A stretch of 33,794 nt of DNA from a virus. Shown piece after piece: positions 1 through 8,441 of this stretch (positions are counted from its first letter, which is position 1; the number at the start of each line of letters is the position of its first letter). The DNA lies in IMG/VR virus record IMGVR_UViG_3300025849_000117, positions 1 to 33,794 of that record; one strand, given 5' to 3'. A model generated the notes under the pieces. It searched no databases. It was not told where the DNA came from and saw only the letters and a program-made list of their open reading frames with translations. The translations under genes and the position numbers were made by a program.

Positions 1-33
1 GCTTAGCTTGTGATGGTTAATCACTATTATGCT

Positions 34-50
34 ATACATAGTGTATGTAT
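34..50. repeat. Perfect 7-bp inverted repeat
   Basis: ATACATA and TATGTAT flank a 3-nt GTG spacer. The symmetry and the position just past the late terminator suit a protein-binding operator or a small hairpin. No T-tract follows on either strand, so it is not a terminator by itself. Function is unknown. Confidence 0.4.
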
Positions 51-57
51 GTAAATC

Positions 58-87
58 AAAAAAGGGCTCTCGTAATGAGGGCCCTTT
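58..87 (-). terminator. Intrinsic terminator ending the late operon
   Basis: Positions 61-71 pair with 77-87 in an 11-bp stem with one G-T wobble and a GTAAT loop. Read on the minus strand, the stem is followed at once by six T residues (63 to 58). The plus strand has no T-tract after the stem, so the terminator acts on leftward transcription. It lies about 50 nt after the last small ORF and closes the amidase end of the operon. Confidence 0.88.
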
Positions 88-137
88 CTGGTTACAGGAA
101 CTTTTAGGTATGGTACGCCTATTTATTTTTGTTCCTT

Positions 138-269
138 TTATTTAATTTTTTTGCAATCATTTACTCTTTTAGGCTTGCCTTTAGAGTCCTTTTTGCCTGA
201 AGGTGAATTTTTAGTTTTTCCGTTGGCGGAGTACCCAGGCCAACACTTCATTTTAAATGGTGAACTCAT
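138..269 (-). CDS. Small basic protein, 43 aa
   Basis: Translating 269 to 138 on the minus strand gives a 43-aa lysine-rich protein that begins MSSPFKMKCWPGYS and ends in CKKIK. The ATG overlaps the TGA of the preceding 26-aa ORF (ATGA), which supports coupled translation. The leader is A-rich without Shine-Dalgarno, as usual in Bacteroidota. I do not recognise a functional family. The N-terminal SPFKMK resembles the start of several other small proteins in this window. It has no membrane segment and is likely cytoplasmic or virion-associated. It is the last gene before the terminator. Confidence 0.6.
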   Translation of the reverse strand: MSSPFKMKCWPGYSANGKTKNSPSGKKDSKGKPKRVNDCKKIK

Positions 270-346
270 TTTTTTTCTTTTTTAAACATTAATTTATACA
301 TTAAAGAGTTCCATTCGCTTTTCAAAAACTTTATTATTTTTTTCAT
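266..346 (-). CDS. Tiny cationic peptide, 26 aa
   Basis: A 26-codon ORF lies between the amidase and the 43-aa gene. Its ATG shares the A of the amidase TAA stop (TAATG), and its TGA overlaps the next ATG (ATGA). It is therefore coupled on both sides, the best argument that it is translated. The product starts MKKIIKFLKSEWNSLMYKL and ends MFKKEKK. It is strongly cationic, with hydrophobic residues spaced as in an amphipathic helix. A role in lysis or membrane binding would fit its place beside the amidase, but that is inference. No family is recognised, and a non-coding spacer cannot be excluded. Confidence 0.45.
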   Translation of the reverse strand: MKKIIKFLKSEWNSLMYKLMFKKEKK

Positions 347-792
347 TATTTCCACATGTTAGTTATGTTATCGTATTCTTCTGTTGCGTTAAAACTAGGA
401 CAAGCTTTATTAGCAAAATCATTATGACCGTGTATCGTAGCGTGGGCATGTTGTATCTTCAAATACTCTAGTATATATACTAAAGCTTCTTTCTGCTCTT
501 CAGTTCTAGTATCTTTAGGTTTAAAATTAACCTTATCAATCCCACCAACGTAAGCTATTCCAATAGATCCTTTGTTATGACCCTTGCAATGAGCTCCTTG
601 CTTTTCAACAGGTCTTCCCGCGTGCAGAGAGCCATCTAGATAGATTAAAAAATGATATCCAATATCAGACCAACCTCGATCTAAATGCCATCGTCTAACG
701 TCCTCTACTGTAGTATGTCTACCCTCAGGTGTTGCGGTACAGTGAACAATAATCTTATTTATTTCTCTCAATTCTTCTTCTTTCTCGTTCAA
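346..792 (-). CDS. T7-lysozyme-like N-acetylmuramoyl-L-alanine amidase
   Basis: This is a zinc amidase of the Amidase_2/PGRP family, which cuts the bond between MurNAc and L-alanine in peptidoglycan and serves as phage endolysin. The 148 residues are close to the length of T7 lysozyme. The key residues match it almost position for position: H17 (in IIVHCTAT), Y46 (GYHF), H123 (IHGHNDF), K129 and C131 (NKACPSF). H17, H123 and C131 would be the zinc ligands, Y46 and K129 the catalytic helpers. There is no signal peptide, so access to the wall would need a holin; two candidates lie about 30 kb upstream. The start overlaps the end of the giant gene by 38 bp. Whether it also inhibits an RNA polymerase, as T7 lysozyme does, cannot be seen. 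Confidence 0.93.
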   Translation of the reverse strand: MNEKEEELREINKIIVHCTATPEGRHTTVEDVRRWHLDRGWSDIGYHFLIYLDGSLHAGRPVEKQGAHCKGHNKGSIGIAYVGGIDKVNFKPKDTRTEEQKEALVYILEYLKIQHAHATIHGHNDFANKACPSFNATEEYDNITNMWK

Positions 793-3700
793 ACTCTCTT
801 TGTTTTCTAATTTTAGCTCTCTCAGCTTCTCTTTGCTTTCTATATTCTCTTTTTTCTTCTCTAGTCATTTCAGAAACTTTTTTCTTTTCAACCTCTTCGT
901 CGAAACCTCCATAATAACCAAGATCTACATCCCAAGTTGACCAACCAAGACCTAAAGCAACTTTCTGCCAACGAGCAGATTTTTCGCTGTATATACCTCT
1001 TATATTGTTAATTTTCTTAGCAACTCTATCAAGTGGAACGTTAGTAAAACCTGTCACGATTTGTGCTCCCGCTAAATAAGCTGGATTATCTAAGCTGTAA
1101 CCTTTACTTTGTATCTCTTTTCTATTCCAGCTAAAACTTCTAAATCCACCTTTTATCTTACTAATCTTAGACCCAAGTGGTGGTGAAAAGCTAAGTAAAT
1201 CAGCAACTGCTTCGTCATACTTAGGACTTTTCTTACCATGTTGTTCATATAGAGTCATTAAAGTATTTTTCATAGCAGCAGAGGCAGCTCCAAATATACC
1301 TAAGCCTTTTAACTGCGAATCGATCATACCGTTTGCAACGCTCAAAGCTTTTTTGTTTTTCTTTTCAGCTTTTTTCTCGTCGTCTTCATCGTCATCTCCA
1401 AAACCTAAAGCAAACACAGCTTGTTGCAATGTATTAAATATTAAATTCTGAACAGCACCGTAGTAAACTATCTTAGAAACATTTGTTTTCCAGTCGCCAC
1501 GACCGTTTATAAGATCCTGAGCTGCGCGCTTTTGTATACGAGCATACTGCATTGGCGTGTTTGCCCAAGCAAGTATTACACGACCAGCTGCTGACGCTTG
1601 TTGTTGGCTAATTTTACTAGGTGAACTAGACTGTTGGCTTTCTTCTGCTATAGCTTTAAAATCTGCGAACGCCTGAGCTTCTGCAGCTTTCTGATCCATA
1701 CCGCTTTTAAGTAGAGACTTTAATCTGTTTCTATAAAAAGTAGAACCACCAGATGCAATAGCAAAACTATCTGCAAATCTAGTCATCACAAAACCTTTAC
1801 TAAGTAAGAAAGCAATAGCCGCTTTAGGTTTGTTCTTAGATTCTCTAACTGCATCAGCGATTTCAGATTCACTTACGTTAATCTTAAGACCATTTCTACG
1901 TTCTACTAAGTAATCAGAATTCATAAGTGTCATAAAGTCACCCCAGAACTGCTTTTGGTTAGCAAACGCTACTCCTGCTTTCACTATATTATTATCACTT
2001 AAGTTTATAAAGTTTACTGCAGATATAGTTTGTAGTAATGCAGATCTTGTGTTTAAGAACATTACAGCACCGACAGAGTTGTTTAACCAAGTTAACAAGC
2101 CTTCTGTTACTCTATTACCTCCGATGGGTTTATTGCTACCGGACTTCATTCTACGTATAGAATCTTCCATAGCTTCACGCCATCTAGTTCCATATGCAGC
2201 CTCCATCTTGTTCATATTATCCTCAGAGAATATAATGTCGATGTTTTCTCTCCACTCTTGCTGATACTCAGCTCTATTAACTTTGTTTATGTCACCTATT
2301 ATATCAGTTGTAATATTTCCACCCAACCAGTCTTTAGTAGGTTTAGGATATTGTTTACCTTTCTGTATAACTATGAGCTCATTAGTAAACTCATTTAGCT
2401 TTGAGTCGTTTGCTACAAAGTCATTTAGCTCTTTAACATCTCTTTTAGATAAACCAGGCACTTCCATACCTTGTCTAGTCCAAGCAGCAACACGAACCGC
2501 TTGTGAGTAAGTAAACTTGCCAATACCAGTTTGCTTACTTAGCGTCTTAGGTAGTGTCTTAAGTTGGTTTTTTAAAGCTTTAAAGTCGTTTGCAGCAGCT
2601 ATCTTAGCTTGTGTAACCGCTGATTCAGCTCTATTATAAGGATCAAGTAAGTTAGCCTTCAAGAAAGCAAATTGAGCATCTCCTTTTTTGCTTTTACCTA
2701 TCATTTTATATAGTAACCCTGTAAAATCTTCAGCAGATGGTGGAATAAGGAAATTATATTTACCTTTGCTAGCGCCAACTGTTTTAGCTTTAGCTGCAGA
2801 GTAATTTTTATAGGCTTCAATACCAGAAGAATCCTCAATCATATCATTTACGATAGTATCGAAAGTTGCTGATTTACTAAATTTTGCTAATTGAACTTTA
2901 GACTTAACATCGATTTGACTTAATACATCTTTAACCGCCTTAACGTTTCCTGTGTGATCGTCAGCAAAGTAAAAGTCGTTATAACCTTCAGCCGCTTTAC
3001 CCATAATCCACCCAGCTTTAGCCTGTGGAGTACCATCACCTAAACCAGTTATATTAGCAAGTGGAATATCTAATCCCATGCTAGCTAAGAATTCTTTAAT
3101 TGGTCCTGCTGCATCTGCAGGTCTTGCCGTTAAAACAAATACATCTTTAGTTCCACGTTTATCTGCTATGATCTTAGCTACATCTAATAGTGGCCCTTTA
3201 CTTCCTTGCATCACTTTACTAAACTCAGAAAAATCCCATTTAGCTCCTTCAGCTTCCATTTTACCAGCTTCTTTAGCAAATGTAGCAGCGTCAATTTTAC
3301 CAGTAGTTCCATCAGGCATAGTGTATAACACATTGCTTTTAGTTCTAGCTAACGTGTCGTCAAAATCAAATACTCTAATCTTTCTAACTGGTTGATCTAG
3401 CTTTCTAGCAAGCTCTAATGCTTTATCAGTTTTAGCTAAAGCGTTTATAAGAGTTTGAGTAGTTACTGGTTTACTGTATTTTATAGAATCAGGAACTAAG
3501 TCACCATCTAAGTCGTTAGCTTTAGATCTAGAGAATTTAGCTTTAGCGTCAACTTTAGTACCTGTTGATGTTATACTATAAGTTTCATAAACAGTCTTAC
3601 CATTGGATAAAACTATATTACTAGGATCTATACCTCCTCCTGTTAAACCTACGTTCACATTGAAGTATCTAGCCCATATATTGTCAGATATTTTCCACCC

Positions 3701-6700
3701 TTCTGGTGTCATTTCAGTATAGTTAAAAGGTTTACCGTTAGGTTTAGTGCCTTTTAATTTTTTATCGTCAGCATACGGTAGTGCACCTTGAAAATAGTTT
3801 TTTTCAATACCACTAAAGTCTTTATCTAAAGTTCCAGCAAATGCAGAATTAAACAAGTATTTAGCAACTAGACTAGCAGGCATGGTGTGCTCTTCCACTA
3901 TACCACTAGATACATCTTTAGCATAAAACTTAACTGGCGCTGAAGTTCTTACAAAATGCCCCATGCCTTGACTTGTACTACCTAATAAAGCTATTATAAA
4001 AGAAGCATTGCTTTTATCTTCTTTCATTAAAGTTTCAAACACTTTAAACACATCTTTTAAACCATCGAGTTTTTGTTGTTGCTCTTGTTTAAACTTTTTG
4101 GTTTCAAAGTTCTTAACAAACGCCTTACTAACCTCTCCATATCTCCCTCCAGTTACATAAGTTTTTCTACTTACAGCTTGAGATATGTTTTCGTTTTCTT
4201 TAGCAAAAACCGCATCTTTTAGTAAAACACCTAGCTCACCAAGACTCCCATCTTTTTTTAATAAACCTGAAGTAAAAAAGAAATTCCTTTTAGCAGCGCT
4301 GACACCAGCGTTAGCAAAAGTACCGTTAGTGAAAAACGACTTTGGAACTCTTGGAGCTAAAACGTTTAAAACCCAGTCTTGCATTTTTTTAACATCTTCA
4401 GGTTTTTTAGAGTCAATAAATTCAACATCAATTGTTTTAGCTATATACCTCCATCTTTTAGCTTCAGCCGCTAGTTCGTCTGACGTTTTTTCAAGAGTTT
4501 GGTTTTCTAAAAAAACATTAATATCTTCAACAGCTGCGCTTTTCTTAAACTTCATAGTAGAAGGTCTATCTATTTTCTTAGAAACTTTATCTGTAGTCTG
4601 TCCTTTATCTAAGAACTCTCTTTTTGTAGCAACGTCTTCAGTTTGAATAGTCTCCATGGTTGCGTCAAAAGCAAACTCTTCAGCTAACGCTTCAGCTAAA
4701 GCATCTTTTCTAGTACCCTTAGTAGATCCACCTACTTCACTACCTAAAAAGTATTTTATAAACTCTGCTTTTACTATTGGCTTTTTCTTAAACACTGGAT
4801 TACCTTGAGGTGTCTTTTCTCTTTTTTGTTTTCCATTACTATCTAGTACAGGCTCTATAAAAGCTTTAAACCTTTTGTTCATTACACCTTGAGGTATAAC
4901 TTCGAATATAGTTTCAAAATTATCTCTTAAAAAAGTCTCAAAAGCTGCTCTGCTACCCATAACATCTTTAGCCATAGTAGTTTTTAGCTCTGTCCTAAAA
5001 GCTTTCTGTAAAGCCGTTTTAAACTTAGGTGAGTCAATATCTGGCAGCTTGGTCCCAAACGTCTTAGAAACAGCGTCTCTAACTTTCTGAGTTACTTCAG
5101 GGGTTAATTCTATTTTTTTTCTTAAGCTTTCTCTTTCTTTTGTAGGTTTTACAGTTTCTGTTTCCACGCTGGCATCTTCATCTACTACAGATGTAGCTTC
5201 TTCGTTTATTTCTTGAGTAAACTGACTTTGCTCGTCTTTACCTAAGATTCTATCAGCTATCTCTATGTACCTTTTAAAACCAGTTTTTGTTGAAAAAGAA
5301 TTGTTTATATAACCAGATAAAGGTGCTGTTTTTATTTTATCTGCTTCTTTTCGTTTTCCTTGACTAATTAAACCCTGCCTTTCAGCTTCTTGTTTTTTAA
5401 CGTAAGCTGGGTAATCCATGACGGTTTCCATCATACCTCTTTTACCCGTAAGTATTTCGTCTGTTAATTGATCTTTGAATTCAGAAAACTTTGGTCTATT
5501 TCTATAAGAATCAGCCAAGCCTCTTGCTGTAGGTTCCATTAAATCAACTACATCCATTAAAGCAGCGTCACCTTGAGTCTCGTAAAGCTCATTTACTTTA
5601 GCTGAGTCATTAGCTGATAAAGAAAACTTACTTCCCTTCATATCAACTTCGCCTTCTGTAGCTTTTTTTATACCCTTGCTTAACTTCCCTTTTTCAACAC
5701 TCTTACTGTATTCTCTTAAAAAATCATAAACATCTTTACCTGTTTCAAATTTTATCTGCTTAAATCCAGCAGCTCTAAGTATAGGTTTTATTAAATCACC
5801 TATTTTTGTCATTATGCTTTCGTTAAAAGAAATTTCTTTATCTTGTATAGCGTCAGAAAACATAGTCAAGTATTCGTCTGGGTTTTCTTTTAAATACTCT
5901 TCACTATATAATCTATTACCGTCTTTATCTACAGCTAAAACTCTCTTGTCTATAGCTGCGTTTTGCTCAGCAGTTAGCATGCTTCTAAAATCGGACACCA
6001 AACCTGGAGCACTACCTTCTATTAAAGCGTTTTTAAGAATACCATGTAGCAGTTCATGACTACCTACGTTCACTGCTTTTGTGTTTTTAGCTACTTCTTT
6101 ATTTATAAATATAACACCGTCAATCACGCCTCCGTCAGCTGTACCAGCTTCTTCACCGTATTTAGCAACTACATCAGAAGCTTTTTCAAATGTTTCAACT
6201 TCTAAACCGTAAGACCCAGCTTCTTTTTCAGCAAAAGAAATAGACTTTTTTAATCTAGAGCCAACTAGCTCTGAGTCTGATATACTTTTAAGCTCATTGT
6301 TTATTTCTGTTATTTCGCTTTTTTGATTTTCAGAAAGAGCAGAGTCTAACCCTTCAACTTCTCGCTGAAGCTTGTCTCTCTTAAGTATAAGATCAAAAGC
6401 TTTCTCTTTGTTTTCAACGCTATAGTTTGATGGTATTTTTAAACCTGTGTTTCTAGCATTGCTAAGGCTTTGAAGCTCTGTGTTGTACTCTTCCTGAGAT
6501 ATCTCGTTAGTATCTAGCTTATTTTTTATGTTTGCTTCAGACTCTTTAAAGAAAGCATCGACTACCTTTATACTCTCTGCGTCTTTCAAATTAAATCTAG
6601 TGCTGACTGTTCTAGCTGCTTGTCTTGCTTCTATAGAAGACTGTCCAGCTACTTTACCAGCAAAAGGCATCATAACACCTATAAAACCACCTTGCTGCAT

Positions 6701-8440
6701 AGATTGTTTTACTTCTTCTGGATCTAAAAAAGTTCTTAAATCTTTATCTAGTTGAGCACCTATACTTACTTGGCTTAAAATAGCTTGACCACCTTCAGTA
6801 AGCGCTTCGCCTGTACCTGAAACGGCCATGCTTTTTAGCTTCTTAGGCGCGTTTTTAATGAACTGTTTTACTTCTCCTTTAAACAAAGACGCTGTAGCTT
6901 TTTTAAAGTCAGTTCCAAGTCCAACACTTTTAGTGAAGTTTTTCATAACACCAGTAGCACCGACTCTTTCTAAGCTAGCTTGCATAACCGCAAAGGCAGC
7001 AGCTTCAGCTCTATCAGCGTATTTACCTCCAGCTATAGCGTTTGCTATGTTATCACTAGTAGGCTCAATGCCATCAGCCACTAGACCTTCTGTTAAAGCT
7101 GTGTAGTAGTTTGAACCATATTCTTGAGCAAATATTAAAGACAAACCAATTCCACCGCTAACAAGTCCACTTGCTCCAGCTGCTACTATTTGAGGCGTTG
7201 CCTCACCAAGGGAAAGCATTGCTTCCTCTAGAGTTATTCCATCATCAAAGTCTGACTCTTTAAACAAGCTCATTCTCTGTTCTTTTTCACTTATAGTTCC
7301 AACGTTTGAAACTATTCTCTTTATAGCACTATCTCTTTGCTTGTTTAATTCGTCTATTTTTTGTTTAGGAGAACCTTTAGGTGCATCACCTGTTTTTTTG
7401 AATCTTTGTAATTTAAGCTCGCTTTCTTCTGTTAAAGAGCCGTCGTCTAATCCAGCTTGTATTTCAAGTATTTTTTTGTCAATATCTGCTACACTACCAT
7501 GTAAAGCACTAACATCAGCTTGCCTAAGACCAACGTTCATTTGAATTAATCCTTTTTTAGCTCCTTCAATAAAAGCATAAGGATCATCTTTTAGAAAAGA
7601 ATCTTTACTACGGCCAAATTCTTTGTTTCGCTCAGCCATTACAGCTGTTGTTATATCTTTATATTGATCCTTTACTGTTTCAAAAGTCTTTGAACTCTCA
7701 AAAGGAAGAACTATTTCATCTCTTATATAGTTGTTGAGCTCTGTGTTGGCTTTATTAACTTCTTCAGGAATTGTTAGGTCATATTTACCTGATATAACTT
7801 GCATCTGCTCGTTAACATCTTCAGATGCTATAGCTTCAAAAGCTTTTCTTTCTATATTAAGAACTGGATCGTTTATTAAAGCTTGATTTACACCCTGATC
7901 TAAAGCGTTTTGAAACTCCTCATTCGTAGTGTACATGTCATAATCATCTGGTAAGTAAGAAGACACGACTTCAGCTAAGTCTTTAGTTGGTTTTATTTCG
8001 TAAGAATCTTTGTACTCGTTATAAACGGATTCTGAATAAGTAGGTTTAGCCACTAACTTTTGAGACAGCTTTAGTCTTTCTTTTTTTGTTTTACCTTTTA
8101 AATATTCAAACTTGCCAGTAGCGTTAACAGCGTCGCTAAGCTGCTGCTCATAGTCTTTTATTTGAGAATCTAAATCTCTTTGATCTCCAAACACTAATTC
8201 ACCCTCTTGCTTATTAAGAGTTGTTGATCTTGGAGATTCTAAAACTCCATCTGCCAATTCTAAGTTCTCTTGTAAAACCGCTTCTTGATCTATTGCTGTT
8301 ACACCCGCAGTTTCCTCCGCAACAGCTTCTTGGTTTCCCGACACTTCAGGAGATTGATAGTTTTCTATAACAATCTTAATATTTTCTTCTGATTCGCCAG
8401 CAGACACCATTTGCTGGATAATTGATTCTAATTCATTCAT
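755..8440 (-). CDS. Giant (2561 aa) multidomain virion/ejection protein with HExxH peptidase motif and HAD domain
   Basis: This is the largest gene in the window and the last of a four-gene ejection-type cassette, in the position of T7 gene 16. Visible parts, in order: an acidic N-terminus; a glycine/alanine-rich hydrophobic stretch at about 415-437; an HELLH zinc-peptidase motif (H795, E796, H799) in a GSHELLHGIL context; long Lys/Glu-rich helical segments; a DLDGD acidic turn (1643-1647); and a HAD phosphatase domain with DFDDT (nucleophile D1692, D1694), LTAR (T1771) and ADDH (D1827, D1828). The rest is helical. A hydrophobic region starts near 2120, an acidic run (DDDEDDE) lies near 2350, and the tail is an Arg/Glu coiled coil. 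The C-terminal third resembles domains of phage 'large polyvalent proteins'. I see no lytic transglycosylase motif. It is probably packaged and ejected with the DNA; substrates are unknown. Confidence 0.85.
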   Translation of the reverse strand: MNELESIIQQMVSAGESEENIKIVIENYQSPEVSGNQEAVAEETAGVTAIDQEAVLQENLELADGVLESPRSTTLNKQEGELVFGDQRDLDSQIKDYEQQLSDAVNATGKFEYLKGKTKKERLKLSQKLVAKPTYSESVYNEYKDSYEIKPTKDLAEVVSSYLPDDYDMYTTNEEFQNALDQGVNQALINDPVLNIERKAFEAIASEDVNEQMQVISGKYDLTIPEEVNKANTELNNYIRDEIVLPFESSKTFETVKDQYKDITTAVMAERNKEFGRSKDSFLKDDPYAFIEGAKKGLIQMNVGLRQADVSALHGSVADIDKKILEIQAGLDDGSLTEESELKLQRFKKTGDAPKGSPKQKIDELNKQRDSAIKRIVSNVGTISEKEQRMSLFKESDFDDGITLEEAMLSLGEATPQIVAAGASGLVSGGIGLSLIFAQEYGSNYYTALTEGLVADGIEPTSDNIANAIAGGKYADRAEAAAFAVMQASLERVGATGVMKNFTKSVGLGTDFKKATASLFKGEVKQFIKNAPKKLKSMAVSGTGEALTEGGQAILSQVSIGAQLDKDLRTFLDPEEVKQSMQQGGFIGVMMPFAGKVAGQSSIEARQAARTVSTRFNLKDAESIKVVDAFFKESEANIKNKLDTNEISQEEYNTELQSLSNARNTGLKIPSNYSVENKEKAFDLILKRDKLQREVEGLDSALSENQKSEITEINNELKSISDSELVGSRLKKSISFAEKEAGSYGLEVETFEKASDVVAKYGEEAGTADGGVIDGVIFINKEVAKNTKAVNVGSHELLHGILKNALIEGSAPGLVSDFRSMLTAEQNAAIDKRVLAVDKDGNRLYSEEYLKENPDEYLTMFSDAIQDKEISFNESIMTKIGDLIKPILRAAGFKQIKFETGKDVYDFLREYSKSVEKGKLSKGIKKATEGEVDMKGSKFSLSANDSAKVNELYETQGDAALMDVVDLMEPTARGLADSYRNRPKFSEFKDQLTDEILTGKRGMMETVMDYPAYVKKQEAERQGLISQGKRKEADKIKTAPLSGYINNSFSTKTGFKRYIEIADRILGKDEQSQFTQEINEEATSVVDEDASVETETVKPTKERESLRKKIELTPEVTQKVRDAVSKTFGTKLPDIDSPKFKTALQKAFRTELKTTMAKDVMGSRAAFETFLRDNFETIFEVIPQGVMNKRFKAFIEPVLDSNGKQKREKTPQGNPVFKKKPIVKAEFIKYFLGSEVGGSTKGTRKDALAEALAEEFAFDATMETIQTEDVATKREFLDKGQTTDKVSKKIDRPSTMKFKKSAAVEDINVFLENQTLEKTSDELAAEAKRWRYIAKTIDVEFIDSKKPEDVKKMQDWVLNVLAPRVPKSFFTNGTFANAGVSAAKRNFFFTSGLLKKDGSLGELGVLLKDAVFAKENENISQAVSRKTYVTGGRYGEVSKAFVKNFETKKFKQEQQQKLDGLKDVFKVFETLMKEDKSNASFIIALLGSTSQGMGHFVRTSAPVKFYAKDVSSGIVEEHTMPASLVAKYLFNSAFAGTLDKDFSGIEKNYFQGALPYADDKKLKGTKPNGKPFNYTEMTPEGWKISDNIWARYFNVNVGLTGGGIDPSNIVLSNGKTVYETYSITSTGTKVDAKAKFSRSKANDLDGDLVPDSIKYSKPVTTQTLINALAKTDKALELARKLDQPVRKIRVFDFDDTLARTKSNVLYTMPDGTTGKIDAATFAKEAGKMEAEGAKWDFSEFSKVMQGSKGPLLDVAKIIADKRGTKDVFVLTARPADAAGPIKEFLASMGLDIPLANITGLGDGTPQAKAGWIMGKAAEGYNDFYFADDHTGNVKAVKDVLSQIDVKSKVQLAKFSKSATFDTIVNDMIEDSSGIEAYKNYSAAKAKTVGASKGKYNFLIPPSAEDFTGLLYKMIGKSKKGDAQFAFLKANLLDPYNRAESAVTQAKIAAANDFKALKNQLKTLPKTLSKQTGIGKFTYSQAVRVAAWTRQGMEVPGLSKRDVKELNDFVANDSKLNEFTNELIVIQKGKQYPKPTKDWLGGNITTDIIGDINKVNRAEYQQEWRENIDIIFSEDNMNKMEAAYGTRWREAMEDSIRRMKSGSNKPIGGNRVTEGLLTWLNNSVGAVMFLNTRSALLQTISAVNFINLSDNNIVKAGVAFANQKQFWGDFMTLMNSDYLVERRNGLKINVSESEIADAVRESKNKPKAAIAFLLSKGFVMTRFADSFAIASGGSTFYRNRLKSLLKSGMDQKAAEAQAFADFKAIAEESQQSSSPSKISQQQASAAGRVILAWANTPMQYARIQKRAAQDLINGRGDWKTNVSKIVYYGAVQNLIFNTLQQAVFALGFGDDDEDDEKKAEKKNKKALSVANGMIDSQLKGLGIFGAASAAMKNTLMTLYEQHGKKSPKYDEAVADLLSFSPPLGSKISKIKGGFRSFSWNRKEIQSKGYSLDNPAYLAGAQIVTGFTNVPLDRVAKKINNIRGIYSEKSARWQKVALGLGWSTWDVDLGYYGGFDEEVEKKKVSEMTREEKREYRKQREAERAKIRKQREFERERRRIERNK

Positions 8441-8441
8441 A

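Larger units (their letters stand above)
1..137. other. Non-coding end of late operon
   Basis: No ORF is supported here. The stretch holds a minus-strand intrinsic terminator (58-87) and, beyond it, two short inverted repeats. One is GTGAT/ATCAC (10-14 with 20-24, 5-nt loop). The other is a perfect 7-bp dyad, ATACATA-GTG-TATGTAT (34-50). The repeats lie downstream of the terminator on the minus strand, so they could be operator or promoter elements of whatever follows outside the window. That role is inference. Confidence 0.5.

Noticed and set aside
1-137. tRNA or attachment site near the window start
   Set aside because: The short inverted repeats do not make a cloverleaf, and there is no integrase or repeated core sequence in the window.
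3500-3514. DLDGD as proof of a virion RNA polymerase
   Set aside because: The following LVPDS fits a calcium-binding DxDGDxxxD turn better, and I see no further polymerase motif nearby. It is kept only as a low-interest check.
4185-4646. 153-codon plus-strand ORF inside the giant gene
   Set aside because: It is antisense to a continuous 2561-codon gene, with a Leu/Ser/Phe-rich product typical of shadows. No other plus-strand gene exists in the window.
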